DNA of 64,000 nucleotides from Thraustochytrium sp. TN22 (GCA_013306675.1 JABLUY010000063.1:62001-126000), one strand, 5' to 3'. Counted from the first letter of the stretch, positions 54,426-63,735 are shown. A program made the numbers and translations. The notes: a model not told the origin generated them from the letters alone.

Positions 54426-54773
54426 GCGATGAGAAGATGCACCCATCGCGAGCGAATCCATTTGATGCGAGGTGATTGATCACTGGCAGAGCAACTTGGA
54501 AAAAGAGAGCTTGAGCGAGCTAGCTAGTAGCTAGGAAGCGCCTAGGCGCGGGGCTCGGAGTCGGATCGAGCGAGCGCCACGCACGTCTGTGCTCCGGAGT
54601 TCACGGCCACCACTGGTGGACGGACGACCTCGACGTGGCGCTGGCGCGCGCTCGCACGTGCCGCACGCGCCAAACACACCGCACAGCGTGCGCAAGCTGA
54701 GATAGAGTCGACTTCACAATGGCTCCGTCTGTACAACCTCAATCGCCCGCAGCCGCAGCGCAACCGTGCCGCG

Positions 54774-54837
54774 CCACCGGCTGCAGCCCCCACTGCACGC
54801 CGCCGCCACCGGCTGCAGCCCCCACTGCACGCCGCCG
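54774..54837. repeat. 32-base tandem repeat, two copies
   Basis: The block starting CCACCGGCTGCAGCCCCCAC recurs after 32 bases without a difference. Confidence 0.85.
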
Positions 54838-55186
54838 CCACCCGGCCGCCCTCTCAGGCTGGCCGCCACGTGCGCGCGCAGTTTGTCCGCCAACCTCGCA
54901 GGCGCGTGCGACCACGCGCGCAGGGGCACCCGCAGCTTCCAAAACGAGCTTGACGCACGTGCTGGCGCGAGCGCGCTCGCGCGGAGCTTCCTGGCGTGCG
55001 TCGTGCAGTGCTGCTCCGCGCGCCGATCGCCATCGGACGTCTTGATTTGGATGGTTGGTTTGGACTTGCGAAACAGTGCTTCTGGCTGCACGTGCTCGGC
55101 ACGCCACAGCCATGCAACGCGAGTCCGGACCAGCGTCGCGCAAGGTCCAGCGGACTCCAGCCAGCAAAACTCAAACTCTCCCCGAA

Positions 55187-55197
55187 CTTTTTAAAGC
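55187..55197 (+). promoter_or_regulatory. Possible TATA-like element of second CCxCC gene
   Basis: ACTTTTTAAAG lies about 95-105 bases upstream of the start codon at 55290. This would fit a leader of about 70 bases. Weak prediction from sequence alone. Confidence 0.3.
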
Positions 55198-55289
55198 CTT
55201 GCGCTCTCCCAACTCAAAAGGAAGGAGCTCCGAGCCACCAAGCTGAAAGAGCAAGCACGAGAGAGAGAGAGCAAAAAAAAAGACACAGC

Positions 55290-56306
55290 ATGATGCGTTC
55301 GGTCCTTGTGATGGCACTTGCCGCCGCGTACGCGACGGCAGTCGTGCGCGCTGACATCGGTGAGGGCGATAACGCCGGCTCGTGCTACATGGGTCCGCCG
55401 ACGCACGAGGTGGTCTGCGCCGTGGACGAGGGCACCTGCATGGAGGCCGGCGGCTTCGCCTGGTACGAGCCCGGGTTTGTCTCGAGCCGCGAGGGTTGCT
55501 GCCACTGCTGCGGTGGCTGCAACCACACCGAGGAGACCAGCGACACGTGCACCTACACGTACCTGGACGGCGAGTGCGGCCACATCGGCGGCCCGTCCGA
55601 GGACAGCCCTGCGTACTTCGAGGTTGGCCCTGGTGAGAGCGCCGGCTCCTGCTACATGCCCACCACGCACGGCGTTTACTGTGCCGTGGACGAGGCCAGC
55701 TGCACGGCCGAAGGCGGCCTCTTCTATGACCCTGGCTACGTCTCGCCACGCTCTGGCTGCTGCCACTGCTGCGGCGGCTGCAACCACACCGAGGAGACCA
55801 GCGAATACTGCGAGTACGAGTACTTCGACGCCGAGTGCGGCAGCGACGGCGAGCCCACCGAGGGTAGCCTCTTCTACGAGTATGAGGTCGGCCCCGGCGA
55901 GAGCGCCGGCTCCTGCTACATGCCCACCACGCACGACGTCTACTGTGCCGTGGACGAGGCCAGCTGCACTGCCGAGGGCGGCGTCTACTATGACCCCGGC
56001 TACATCTCGGCGCGTTCCGGCTGCTGCCACTGCTGCGGCGGCTGCAACCACACCGAGGAGACCACCGAGGAGTGTGACTACTCTTACTTTGACGCCGAGT
56101 GTGGCAGCGACGGCGTCCCGACCGAGGGCAGTCTCTTCTATTCGGGTGGCTCGGACGGCTCCACCTCTGCGCCCACGACCACGGACGAGTCCACGGACGC
56201 GCCCACGGCGGACGGCGAGACTGCCTCCCCGTCGACAGCTGCTGGCCGCTCTGTCGTGGCGGCTGCGCTCACTACGCTTGCTCTCGCCTTTGCCGCTCGC
56301 CCTTGA
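55290..56306 (+). CDS. Secreted, probably GPI-anchored cysteine-rich protein (three CCHCCGGC domains)
   Basis: The 338-residue frame begins with two adjacent ATGs and a signal peptide (RSVLVMALAAAYATAVVRA). Three domains of about 75-80 residues follow. Each has GSCYMxxTHxVxCAVDExxC, an aromatic segment such as FAWYEPGF or YYDPGY, the hallmark GCCHCCGGCNHTEET, then a C-x-Y/F-x-D-x-ECG terminus. Each hallmark includes an N-H-T glycosylation sequon. After the last domain comes a Ser/Thr/Pro-rich stalk (STSAPTTTDESTDAPT). A hydrophobic GPI-type tail (SVVAAALTTLALAFAARP) follows. Domains 2 and 3 are most alike, pointing to internal duplication. Paralogue of the gene at 47362; the function is unknown. 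Confidence 0.87.
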   Translation: MMRSVLVMALAAAYATAVVRADIGEGDNAGSCYMGPPTHEVVCAVDEGTCMEAGGFAWYEPGFVSSREGCCHCCGGCNHTEETSDTCTYTYLDGECGHIGGPSEDSPAYFEVGPGESAGSCYMPTTHGVYCAVDEASCTAEGGLFYDPGYVSPRSGCCHCCGGCNHTEETSEYCEYEYFDAECGSDGEPTEGSLFYEYEVGPGESAGSCYMPTTHDVYCAVDEASCTAEGGVYYDPGYISARSGCCHCCGGCNHTEETTEECDYSYFDAECGSDGVPTEGSLFYSGGSDGSTSAPTTTDESTDAPTADGETASPSTAAGRSVVAAALTTLALAFAARP

Positions 56307-56492
56307 CTGTGAGTGAGGCTGGCCTCCGTCTCTAGCTTTCTTAGGTATGAATTTGATGACCTTTCTGTGTTTTGATGTTGCTGTAGCTGTTCGTTCGCCC
56401 AGTGCAGAGTGTTTGCCGAGCGTACGGGTTGGGGTGGTACCAGCACCTGGGTACCATGTACACTGGTACCGGACGCGAACAGCCCGCATCCC

Positions 56493-57791
56493 ATGGCATC
56501 CACCTACAAACCGCCCTTGGGACTGCTCGCGCGAAGCGGTGGCAACCACGGCGGCAACCGCGGCGGCAACTGCTGGCTGACGATGCTGCGCGCTACCAAG
56601 GGCTCGTGTCTGAGCCTGCTGCTCGTGCTGTGTGTTGCAGAGGCGGCGCGGGCCAGCATCGTCGTGCGCGACACGCAGCATGGCAGGCTCATGTTCAACC
56701 CGCTGGACCTTCCCGTGGGCCGAGCGCTGGAGGCAAGTGGTGAGTGGGAGGCACTGGCACGCGACGTGCTGGTAGACGTCACGCAAGCCGGCGACCTCGT
56801 GCTGGACGTGGGCGCGCACATCGGATCCATGACCGTCCCGCTCGCGCGCAAAGCGGGCCAGGAGGGCAGCGTCGTGGCCATCGAGCCGCAGCCCAGCGTC
56901 TTCCACATGCTCTGCGGGAATCTGGCGCTTAACGAGCTCGAAAATGTTGTCGCTCTGCACATGGCCGTGGGCGACGGCTCCCGGCGCACCATTGGTCTGC
57001 ACGTGGGGACCAGCGCGTTCGGCGACAAGGCCGCGACCGCCCTACAGAGTGTCAGCGATCGAAGCAAGAGCGCCGTTAGCGTGGTCGAGGTCGCCTCGGC
57101 GTCCGTGGACCAGCTGCGCGCCGAGGCCGCGCTGTCAGCCTGCCCCGCGCTCGTCAAGCTCGACGTGGAGGGCCACGAGGAAGCCGTGCTGGACGGCATG
57201 AACGCCACCGTGCGAGACTGCGGCCCGCTGCTCTTTCTCGAGAACAACCACCCGCGGAGTCACGCGTCAAACAGTCTCGTGGCGCGACTGGCAGCCATGG
57301 GCCTGCGCTGCTTCTGGGTGGCGGCGTCCCACGACACCTCCGGGGTCCCGGGCCTCTCGCTCAACATGCTTTGCGGGCCGGGCCAGGGCACCGTTGCCGC
57401 AGCCCGCCTCGAAGCCGCCGCTGCACGGTGGAACCTCGAACTCGTGCGGGATCCGGCAACAGATGCCATCTGCCAGGGCGACCGAAGATGCCCAGTCCCG
57501 CTTCACCGGTCCTCGCCCGCATACACCCATTTGCAGCGCGCGCTGGCCGGCATGGACGCTGCTCTCGGTCTGCACTGCGCCGTGGAGCACGACACGGACT
57601 TCCCGGGCGCCGACCTGGACTTTGGCGAGGTCAAGCTCCCCTCCGTGGACCACTGCTGCGCGCTCTGCAGGTCGCACGAGAACTGCTCCTGCTTCGCGTA
57701 CGTCCCAGCCTCGGGCCTCTGCTATCTCAAGCACAGAGTCCTCGGCCGCCAGCACCTGGCAGGCGTCCAGGCCGGCTTGCCCTCGCTTTGA
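56493..57791 (+). CDS. FkbM-family methyltransferase fused to C-terminal PAN-like domain
   Basis: The 432-residue frame starts at the ATG at 56493. Starting at the next ATG (56583) would give a classical signal peptide, LSLLLVLCVAEAARA, so that start is a real alternative. Otherwise the same stretch would be a signal anchor. The core is FkbM-like: the SAM motif VLDVGAHIGSMTVPLA near residue 107 is followed by VVAIEPQPSVFHMLCGNLALN. LVKLDVEGHEEAVLDGM, the family's KxDVEGxE signature, comes later, then LLFLENNH. FkbM enzymes O-methylate sugars and other small molecules. The last 75 residues form a PAN-like domain (CAVEHDTDF, then CCALCRSHENCSCFAYV and LCYLKH). The fusion and signal suggest a lumenal or secreted enzyme, perhaps modifying surface glycans; that is inference. 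Confidence 0.85.
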   Translation: MASTYKPPLGLLARSGGNHGGNRGGNCWLTMLRATKGSCLSLLLVLCVAEAARASIVVRDTQHGRLMFNPLDLPVGRALEASGEWEALARDVLVDVTQAGDLVLDVGAHIGSMTVPLARKAGQEGSVVAIEPQPSVFHMLCGNLALNELENVVALHMAVGDGSRRTIGLHVGTSAFGDKAATALQSVSDRSKSAVSVVEVASASVDQLRAEAALSACPALVKLDVEGHEEAVLDGMNATVRDCGPLLFLENNHPRSHASNSLVARLAAMGLRCFWVAASHDTSGVPGLSLNMLCGPGQGTVAAARLEAAAARWNLELVRDPATDAICQGDRRCPVPLHRSSPAYTHLQRALAGMDAALGLHCAVEHDTDFPGADLDFGEVKLPSVDHCCALCRSHENCSCFAYVPASGLCYLKHRVLGRQHLAGVQAGLPSL

Positions 57792-57978
57792 GCGACCCGG
57801 CATGGGCCTCGGCGCGGGTTTCGGCCTTGACTATGACGATCTCCGCCGTCAAGCAAGCCGGCCCTGCCTCTCAGTCTTGTACGAAGCTTTTATTATTTTT
57901 CACATGTGCGTCGTGCACCAGACCCGGGTGCGAGGCCCTGTGCAGCGCGGCGGCGACCTGCAGTCCGTCAACGCCGCC

Positions 57979-59554
57979 ATGGACTCCGCCGACGACTTCG
58001 TGCTGCGCTACGTGGTGCCGCCCGCGGAGGCGCGGCTGCAGCGGCTGCAGTCCAGACGTAAGTGTCCGGGCGGGCTCGGGCGCCGGGCGCCCAAGGGCGG
58101 GGCGGGGCCGGGTCGGCGTTGCGCGGCGAGGCCCGCCGCTCGCCGCAGCACGGCGTGCACCTGGAGAACCGCGACCAAGGACGGGCCGGGCGGGGCGAGG
58201 CGGGGCGGGGCGAGGCGGGGGAGGCGAGGGGCGAGGGGCGAAAAACGGCAGGAAGAACTAATGAGGAGGGAGGGGGCGCGACGCAGGAGCGAGGCTGGCG
58301 CTAGGAACCGCCGTTGTGCTCGTGAACGCGCTGCTGGTGTGGCTCAACGTGGTGGTGCTCGTGTCGGGCCCCGAGGTGCTCCTTCTCGCAAGGCACGCCT
58401 CGTCTGCGGCGCTCCTGCCGAACGGCGGGCTCGTCATCTCAAACCCGGAAGGGGATGTGGTGCAGGTGCACGTGCACACGGCCGTGTGGGCGAGCTTGGA
58501 GCCCGTGAACAAGCGCAGCAAGGCCTTGAAGGACGCGCGCAGGGTGGGGCTCGGAGGCCTGGCACGTGCGATCCTTACCCCGCGCATCGTGAATACCTTC
58601 TTGAGCGAGCACCGAGATCAATCCCGCAATTCTCGGGTATTTCCGCACGGCGACACGAGGTACGATCCTGGTGGCAATGGTCTTCTCCGGTCTGAACCGG
58701 AGGACATGCCGGCCGACGTTTACGACCGCGAGTTCGAGGAGGAAGCGGAAAGCGAAGAGGAGTTTAACGACGAGGACGCCGACTTCGTTTACGACGGCGC
58801 CTCGCTCGTGGAGGAAGTCGAGCGGGCGCGGCGTGTGCAACATTTTGAGCGCTTCGCCGGCTCCGTATCGACGCTGCGTGCCGGCATCCTCCTCGTGGGG
58901 CGTTCGCCCCGGGTTGTCATGAACGACCAAGAGGTAAAATCCGACACAACAAAGGAAAAGAAGCTCGAAAAGGACGGGCACGAGCACGAGCACGAGCCAG
59001 CCGACGCGACTCGGGCGGAGCTCGAGGCGCTGGACAATCCCTTCGCGACCAATGTCATTCTCATCACTGCGCATGGTCATGGCCAGCCGACTGTTGGCTA
59101 CGTAGTGAACGCGCAGCTTGGCGACGCGGAGAGCGCTCTGGCGAGAGAGATGCTGCGCGAGAACTCGGACGGCGACGGCGTGAACGCGGCAGAGCGACGT
59201 GACTTGGTCAAGTCGGCCTTGCGGGATAGCCACCGCGTCTGGTTCGGCGCGGGTGGCCCGGTGCACCGCGGACACCTCTGGTCGCACATCCACACCTGCG
59301 CCGAGGCGACAGGCGCCGCTGAGCTGGCGCCCGGTGTCTTCCATCGAGGCGACATCCTGGATGTCCTCATCAATGACGCTTGCACGCTGAAGCTTGTCTA
59401 TGGCGCAGCGGTCTGGAGCCCCGGTCAGCTCGACTCCGAGGTGCAGCGCGGTCTGTGGGCGCTTCGCAGAGCAACCGCCACGATCGTCTTTGAGCCTGCC
59501 AGTGACGAGCATGTGGCACACGGGCTTGCCTTGGTGCAGGACGCCGTTGCATGA
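57979..59554 (+). CDS. DUF179 (YqgE/AlgH) protein with N-terminal membrane helix, two exons
   Basis: Exon 1 is 57979-58057 and exon 2 58305-59554. The 247-base intron opens GTAAGT and ends in TAG, phase 1. They join to 442 residues. An earlier in-frame ATG at 57904 would add 25 residues. Exon 2 begins in a transmembrane-like stretch (VVLVNALLVWLNVVVLVSG). A charged middle part with the acidic run EFEEEAESEEEFNDEDAD follows. The C-terminal half carries the DUF179 pattern: LRAGILLVGRSP, NVILITAHG and TVGYVVNAQ, then VWFGAGGPVHRGHLWSHIH, APGVFHRGDI and AVWSPGQLDSEVQRGLW. DUF179 is known from bacteria and plant plastids and has no firmly known function. The insertion between the first strand and the ILITAHG segment is longer than in bacterial members. 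Confidence 0.8.
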
Positions 59555-60023
59555 TGACGATGCTGCAAGAAGGTTGTACTGTATTATTATCGCCAACACA
59601 TTACACACGTGGCAGCTGAGCCGGCTAGCCCTGGCATCGCGGACTTGTTCTATTGTTTGTCTGGGTTGTAAGGCAGCGCGTGCCATAATTTCCCCCTTGC
59701 AGCCACTTCGATCAGCACGACGCGAGCAGGCCCAATGTACAAGCAAGCGCCCGGCAAAGTATCACAAGGCGCATTGACATGAGCAAGTGTATTACCAAAG
59801 CCAGTCAAGGTGCAGTCGTCGTCGTCGTCGTCGTCGTCGTTCTTGTTGTTGTTACGTTTTCGATTGGGCAGGGGAGAGAACGGTTGGAGCGGCGCAGAAG
59901 CTGCGCAAAGGACCTTTTTGAGCTTCTTTACGCACCTGTGTCACGACTGGTCCTGACGGCCTCGAAAGCTTGCTTCGTCTCTAAGATTCTGTCTCTAGTG
60001 TTGCCTGGCTTCCTCCACGCGCG
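59555..60023. other. Convergent 3' region with (GTC)n microsatellite
   Basis: About 470 bases between two convergent genes. (GTC)n at 59815-59840 is followed by GTT repeats. No gene supported. Confidence 0.6.
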
Positions 60024-61256
60024 CTACTGCTCGGCCAGCGCGGCGCGTGCAGCCTCGACAAAGAGACGCTCCTCGGCAATCTCCTCCTCGGTGCGGTTTG
60101 CCTCGAAGGGATGGCTGGCAATGTAGGCCGGTACACCGGGGAAGTCGGGCCTTGCCGCGGCGCGCGCGAGCTCCTCGAGGTAGGAACGCATGTAGCCGCC
60201 AGGGCCGAGCTGCGTATCGCTGGTGTCGCCGATGCGCCAGTCCTTGGGATGGATGGCAGTGTGCGGCGGATTGCGGATAGCCTTGAACTCGGAGTCGTCG
60301 ACGAGGATGGTGGTCTGTGGGCCATGCTGCGGGAAGCGCGTCCAAGCGCGCGAGAGCTCCTTGATGAAAAGCGGGCGGTCGTTGTTCGGAGGTCGCTGGC
60401 CAGCGATGGTGCAGTCGTGCTGGTCCATAATGCCCAGCATGCGCCCGCGCTCGGCCTTGCCCAGCACAACGTTAAGCATGAGATCGATGTTCTCGGGGCG
60501 CGCAGAGGACCAGACAACCAAATCGAAGGAGTCGATAAGGAAGTGAATGAAGTTCTCCGCGTACGGCCGACGCCACGCGAGGTAGCGGCCGGCGTTCTGC
60601 GGACCGCCGGGCTTGTTCAGCATGGCCTTTTGAGCCTGCGTTGCCTCCTGCTTGCGCAGACGGCGCACGACCAGACCGTTCAGGTCAAGCACCAGCATGA
60701 GGCGCTGCGGCCCCTTGCCACCGTTGCCCGCGCCCAAATGCGTCTTGTGCAGGGAATCCGCAAGCGCGTCGACGCCGCCGTTCCCGGCGCGCGGGCCTTG
60801 GCTCTGGCCGCGGCGCGCGGCCTCCACCTCGGCCGCGCGCGCCGTGAGCGAGCTGGACGAGTCCGCCGGTGGCGCGCGCGCGGCGGCCGGCTGCAGGACG
60901 ATCACCTCGCCCTCGTCATCGTCGCCGTCGAAGCCATCGCTCGCAGCAACACTGCTCGCCTCACGCGTCCACGCGGACATGGCGCTGCACCTGCGCCCGC
61001 TATCGCTGCGCAAGCCGCGCAAGCCGCGCAAGCCGCGCAAGCCGCCGCCGACGCCGCCGACGCCGCCCACCCGGAGGCCGGTGAGGTGGTAGCCGCCGCC
61101 GCCCACGCCGCCCACGCCGCCCGCGCCGCCCGCGCCGCCCAAGCCACCGCGCGCGGCCAGTACCGAGCCGGCGCGTCGGGTCGCCGCGAAGCGCAGCGCA
61201 CCAGCCGCGTCTGCGCGCCCCGCGCCCGCGACCGCGCGCCGCGCGGCGAGCAGCAT
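60024..61256 (-). CDS. FCP1/NIF-homology (HAD superfamily) domain protein, possible mitochondrial presequence
   Basis: From the ATG at 61256-61254 this is a 410-residue frame. The first about 38 residues are Arg/Ala-rich with no acids (MLLAARRAVAGAGRAD start), resembling a mitochondrial presequence apart from one Asp. A Gly-rich repeat (GGVGG, LRGLRGLRGLR) follows, then a linker. The NIF domain starts near residue 220: RLMLVLDLNGLVV. RRPYAENFIHFLIDSFDLVVWSSARPENID comes later, then TILVDDSEFK. The classical FCP1 nucleophile motif DxDxT reads D-L-N-G here, as in a known plant and protist subgroup of NIF-domain proteins, so phosphatase activity is uncertain. TIM50, an inner-membrane import receptor, has the same fold, but resemblance is not close enough to claim it. 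Confidence 0.8.
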   Translation of the reverse strand: MLLAARRAVAGAGRADAAGALRFAATRRAGSVLAARGGLGGAGGAGGVGGVGGGGYHLTGLRVGGVGGVGGGLRGLRGLRGLRSDSGRRCSAMSAWTREASSVAASDGFDGDDDEGEVIVLQPAAARAPPADSSSSLTARAAEVEAARRGQSQGPRAGNGGVDALADSLHKTHLGAGNGGKGPQRLMLVLDLNGLVVRRLRKQEATQAQKAMLNKPGGPQNAGRYLAWRRPYAENFIHFLIDSFDLVVWSSARPENIDLMLNVVLGKAERGRMLGIMDQHDCTIAGQRPPNNDRPLFIKELSRAWTRFPQHGPQTTILVDDSEFKAIRNPPHTAIHPKDWRIGDTSDTQLGPGGYMRSYLEELARAAARPDFPGVPAYIASHPFEANRTEEEIAEERLFVEAARAALAEQ

Positions 61257-61457
61257 CGATGATTGGCGCAAGTTTGATCGCGAGCGCGCCGCAGCGGCGG
61301 ATCGCCCGCTCCGTTTCGGACCGTCGCGGACCGCGTCCGGGACGTCGCGGACGGCTGGAGAACGTACGCTTTCTCCGCATGGCGCTGTGGGCGACTCGGA
61401 CTCCAAGCAAGTCGAGGCAGTGCCAACGGCTTCAAGCGCAAGTCTGGTGCAGTGGCG

Positions 61458-61490
<33 letters not shown>

Positions 61491-61557
61491 GAGGAGCGGC
61501 AGTACGAGAGGCGCTGGCGCCGATACCGCGGACGTCCAAGTCGCACGCGCAAGGCCC
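61257..61557. promoter_or_regulatory. Short divergent promoter region with (GGC)n tract
   Basis: About 300 bases separate the NIF-domain gene from the divergent three-exon gene. A (GGC/GGA)n run lies at 61453-61497. Frames reading through it give poly-Arg or poly-Gly and are not credible. Confidence 0.5.
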
Positions 61558-62381
61558 ATGGCGATGGCGGCCGAGGCCATTGTGGCGGCGCGGTTCGCGC
61601 ACGACGAGCGCGTCTTCGTAGGTTTCGGCACGGGCCGCGAGGTAGCGAGAAGTGGCTGACGGCTCGAGGCGGAGCGCGATGCGCAGGTGAACAAGCGACC
61701 GCTGACGCGCAGGGAGCGGCACGCGTCCAAGGACAAGGAGTCCAAGGAGAAGGCGCTGCTGGAGCAGCGGCCTCCGGTCAAGGGCCAGCGGTACATTAAC
61801 TACGGGCGCAACATTGCAGGCGCAGAGGCCGGGTCGATTGGGTACGTGGTTGTTGGCTAGAGGGGAAGCGGCGCGAAGAAGGTGCGGACGTGGGGCTGGC
61901 TAACAGGAAAGCCTGAGCACGCACGCTCGCACACTCGCACGCTCGCAAGCACAGACATATCACGGAGCAGGACCGCTTCATCACGGACTTTGCTGCAGAG
62001 GAGAAGCGGCGGCGGGAGGAGCAGTTCCGCCACCGTGAGCAGCAGCTATCGACGCGGCGGTCCAAGACGGTGGCCGCGGAGGAGGAGCGGTGGCAGCGGC
62101 TCGAGCACGAGTGGTCGGAGCAGGCAGCCCGCGAGGCGAACCGCAAGAGCCGCGCCGTGCCGCGCAACGGCAACAGCGTGCCTTATAACCCACTCACGCT
62201 CCAGTACGAGGAGTCTGCAGCCGGCGAGCGGCTCAAGTACACAGACGAGCAGATCCGCTTCCGTGCCGCGCTGCGCGCCGAGCGCCTGCGCCACCACGAG
62301 GCCAAGGAGGGCTTCAACCCGATCACCGGCGAGGCCATGCAGCCGATGCAGCTTCCGCGGCAGCCGCAGCCCCCATTCTGA
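61558..62381 (+). CDS. Small basic helical protein, three exons
   Basis: Exons 61558-61617, 61669-61841 and 61955-62381 join to 219 residues. Intron 1 (51 bases) opens GTAGGT, carries GCTGAC and ends CGAG. Intron 2 (113 bases) opens GTACGT, carries GCTAAC and ends ACAG. Both removals keep the frame and skip in-frame stops. The protein is highly charged. RPLTRRERHASKDKESKEK precedes VKGQRYINYGRNIAGAEAGSIG. A long Arg/Glu-rich helix (EEKRRREEQFRHREQQL) comes next. The C-terminus is SVPYNPLTLQYEESAAGERLKY, IRFRAALRAERL and a Pro/Gln tail. The blocks look conserved in the manner of cytoskeleton- or flagellum-associated proteins, but I cannot name the family. Confidence 0.65.
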
Positions 62382-62525
62382 TCAAGCTGAGCATTGCAAC
62401 CGTCGCATAGGCCGGCCCCTCCGACTCTTTTGCGTTTTGCTGTTGAGGCGGCTGATCGAGCTGAGCATGGCAACTGTCGCCATGGCCGGCCACTCCGACT
62501 CACTTGCATTTTGCTGTGGAGGCCG
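62378..62525 (+). repeat. Imperfect 74-base tandem duplication overlapping a stop codon
   Basis: CTGATCAAGCTGAGCATTGC at 62378 and CTGATCGAGCTGAGCATGGC at 62452 begin two diverged copies of about 74 bases. The first overlaps the stop codon of the three-exon gene. Confidence 0.85.
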
Positions 62526-62700
62526 GCCGGCGGGCTTCCATTGCGCAGTTTCATAGGTTTCACAAGCAAGAATGATCCCAGGATGTGCTCGAGAGGGTTG
62601 ATGTCCAACTTAGTTCCCTGCGCGTGGGGCATGCACTTTCTTCTCTTACGTACTACAATAACAAACCTCGCGCCGGCCAGGATTTCACCGCTCAACAGAC
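62382..62700. other. Convergent 3' region
   Basis: About 320 bases between convergent stops, largely the 74-base duplication followed by less GC-rich DNA. No gene seen. Confidence 0.6.
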
Positions 62701-63735
62701 TTATGAGGCCGCCGCGTCCTGGAACTGCAGGACACAAAAGGACAGAAAGGACCGCAGCTGCATGTCCTCGCATGCGCCATCCTCCGAGGCCTTGTTGATC
62801 TCGCCAAGCTTGACCATGATGCGCGCCCTGTGCACGTCAGTAAGGGTCTGGTCGGTGCGGCCGTCCAACAGCTGCTCCTGAAAGCGGTGGATGAGGGCGT
62901 CGAGCGCAAAGCCAGAGGCGAGCGTCTCGTCGGCGCAAGCGAGGATGTCATTGAAGCGCTTGGACTGCATGGCGTCCCAAATCTTGTCGAGGAACTCATC
63001 GGGCGGCACGCCGGCCGTCATGAGGATAGACTCGCTCTCGATGTGGCCGTCGCCGTACTCGGAGGCGCTCTGCAGGAGCGTGATACCCTTGCGCATGTCG
63101 CCCTTGCTTACGTCGACGAGTGTGGCCATGGCGCCCTCGCTGAGCGTGAGCTTCTCGGCCGCGGCAACCTCGCTGATCTTCTTGGTAAAGGAGGCCTCCG
63201 AGAGTGGCTGGAAGCGGAACTTGGCGCAGCGCGAGGCGAGCGGCTCGATGATGCGGCTGACATAGTTGCAGATGAGACAGAAGCGCGTGACGCGCGTGTA
63301 CAGCTCCATGGTGCGGCGCAGCGCGCTCTGCGCGTCCTCGGACATGGAGTCGGCCTCATCGAGGATGATGAGCTTGAAAGGTGGCAGCTTGCGCCCATTG
63401 AGCGTGGCAGTACCCACGGCCGTGGACGCGAAGCCCTTGACCTTGTCGCGCACCACGGAAATGCCGCGCTCGTCGGACGCGTTGAGCTCCAGCACGCGCT
63501 TGCGGTACTCGACCGGTCCGAAGATCTGTTTGGCCACGGCCAGGATCGTCGACGTCTTGCCCGTGCCGGGCGGCCCGTAGAACAGCAGGTGCGGCAGCTT
63601 CCCTGTCTCGATGGATGAGCGCAGCGTCGCGATCACCTCATCCTGGTGCGAGACGTCGTCCACCGTGCGCGGCCGAAACTTTTCCACCCACGGGATCATG
63701 CGCTCCGGCACGTCGCTCTCCTCCGCAGCCCCCAT
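62701..63735 (-). CDS. RFC4: Replication factor C small subunit, Rfc2/RFC4-type
   Basis: The 344-residue protein starts MGAAEESDVPERM. It is an AAA+ clamp-loader subunit that helps load PCNA onto primed DNA in the nucleus. RFC box II reads WVEKFRPRTVDDV near residue 17. Walker A is GPPGTGKTS and Walker B is LDEAD. Sensor 1 reads FCLICNYVSRIIEPL, and the SRC arginine-finger motif follows as ASRCAKFRF. The C-terminal collar helices follow. The order ELNASDERGISVVRDKVKGFA and ALRRTMELYTRVTRFCLICNY matches yeast Rfc2 and human RFC4 more closely than RFC2, RFC3 or RFC5, and the length is usual. A Gly-rich extension upstream of this ATG comes from a (GCC)n tract and is not included. Intronless. The 265 bases beyond it to the window end show no gene. 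Confidence 0.95.
   Translation of the reverse strand: MGAAEESDVPERMIPWVEKFRPRTVDDVSHQDEVIATLRSSIETGKLPHLLFYGPPGTGKTSTILAVAKQIFGPVEYRKRVLELNASDERGISVVRDKVKGFASTAVGTATLNGRKLPPFKLIILDEADSMSEDAQSALRRTMELYTRVTRFCLICNYVSRIIEPLASRCAKFRFQPLSEASFTKKISEVAAAEKLTLSEGAMATLVDVSKGDMRKGITLLQSASEYGDGHIESESILMTAGVPPDEFLDKIWDAMQSKRFNDILACADETLASGFALDALIHRFQEQLLDGRTDQTLTDVHRARIMVKLGEINKASEDGACEDMQLRSFLSFCVLQFQDAAAS

Larger units (their letters stand above)
54394..55289. other. Intergenic region before second CCxCC gene
   Basis: About 0.9 kb with a GAGCTAGCTAG patch at about 54516-54534, a 32-base tandem repeat at 54774-54837 and a GA-rich/A-rich leader (GAGAGAGAGAGC, then eight or more A) just before the next start. 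No gene supported. Confidence 0.5.

Noticed and set aside
57371-58695. Plus-strand frames running through the FkbM end and across 58060-58300
   Set aside because: The segment 58058-58304 is better read as an intron; translation gives Gly/Arg low complexity.
58439-59746. Minus-strand 435-codon frame
   Set aside because: Antisense to the DUF179 gene, whose domain motifs and splice sites are clear on the plus strand.
61387-61659. Frame with a long poly-Arg run
   Set aside because: The run comes from a (GGC)n tract in the divergent promoter. Only the part after the ATG at 61558 is taken as exon 1 of the next gene.
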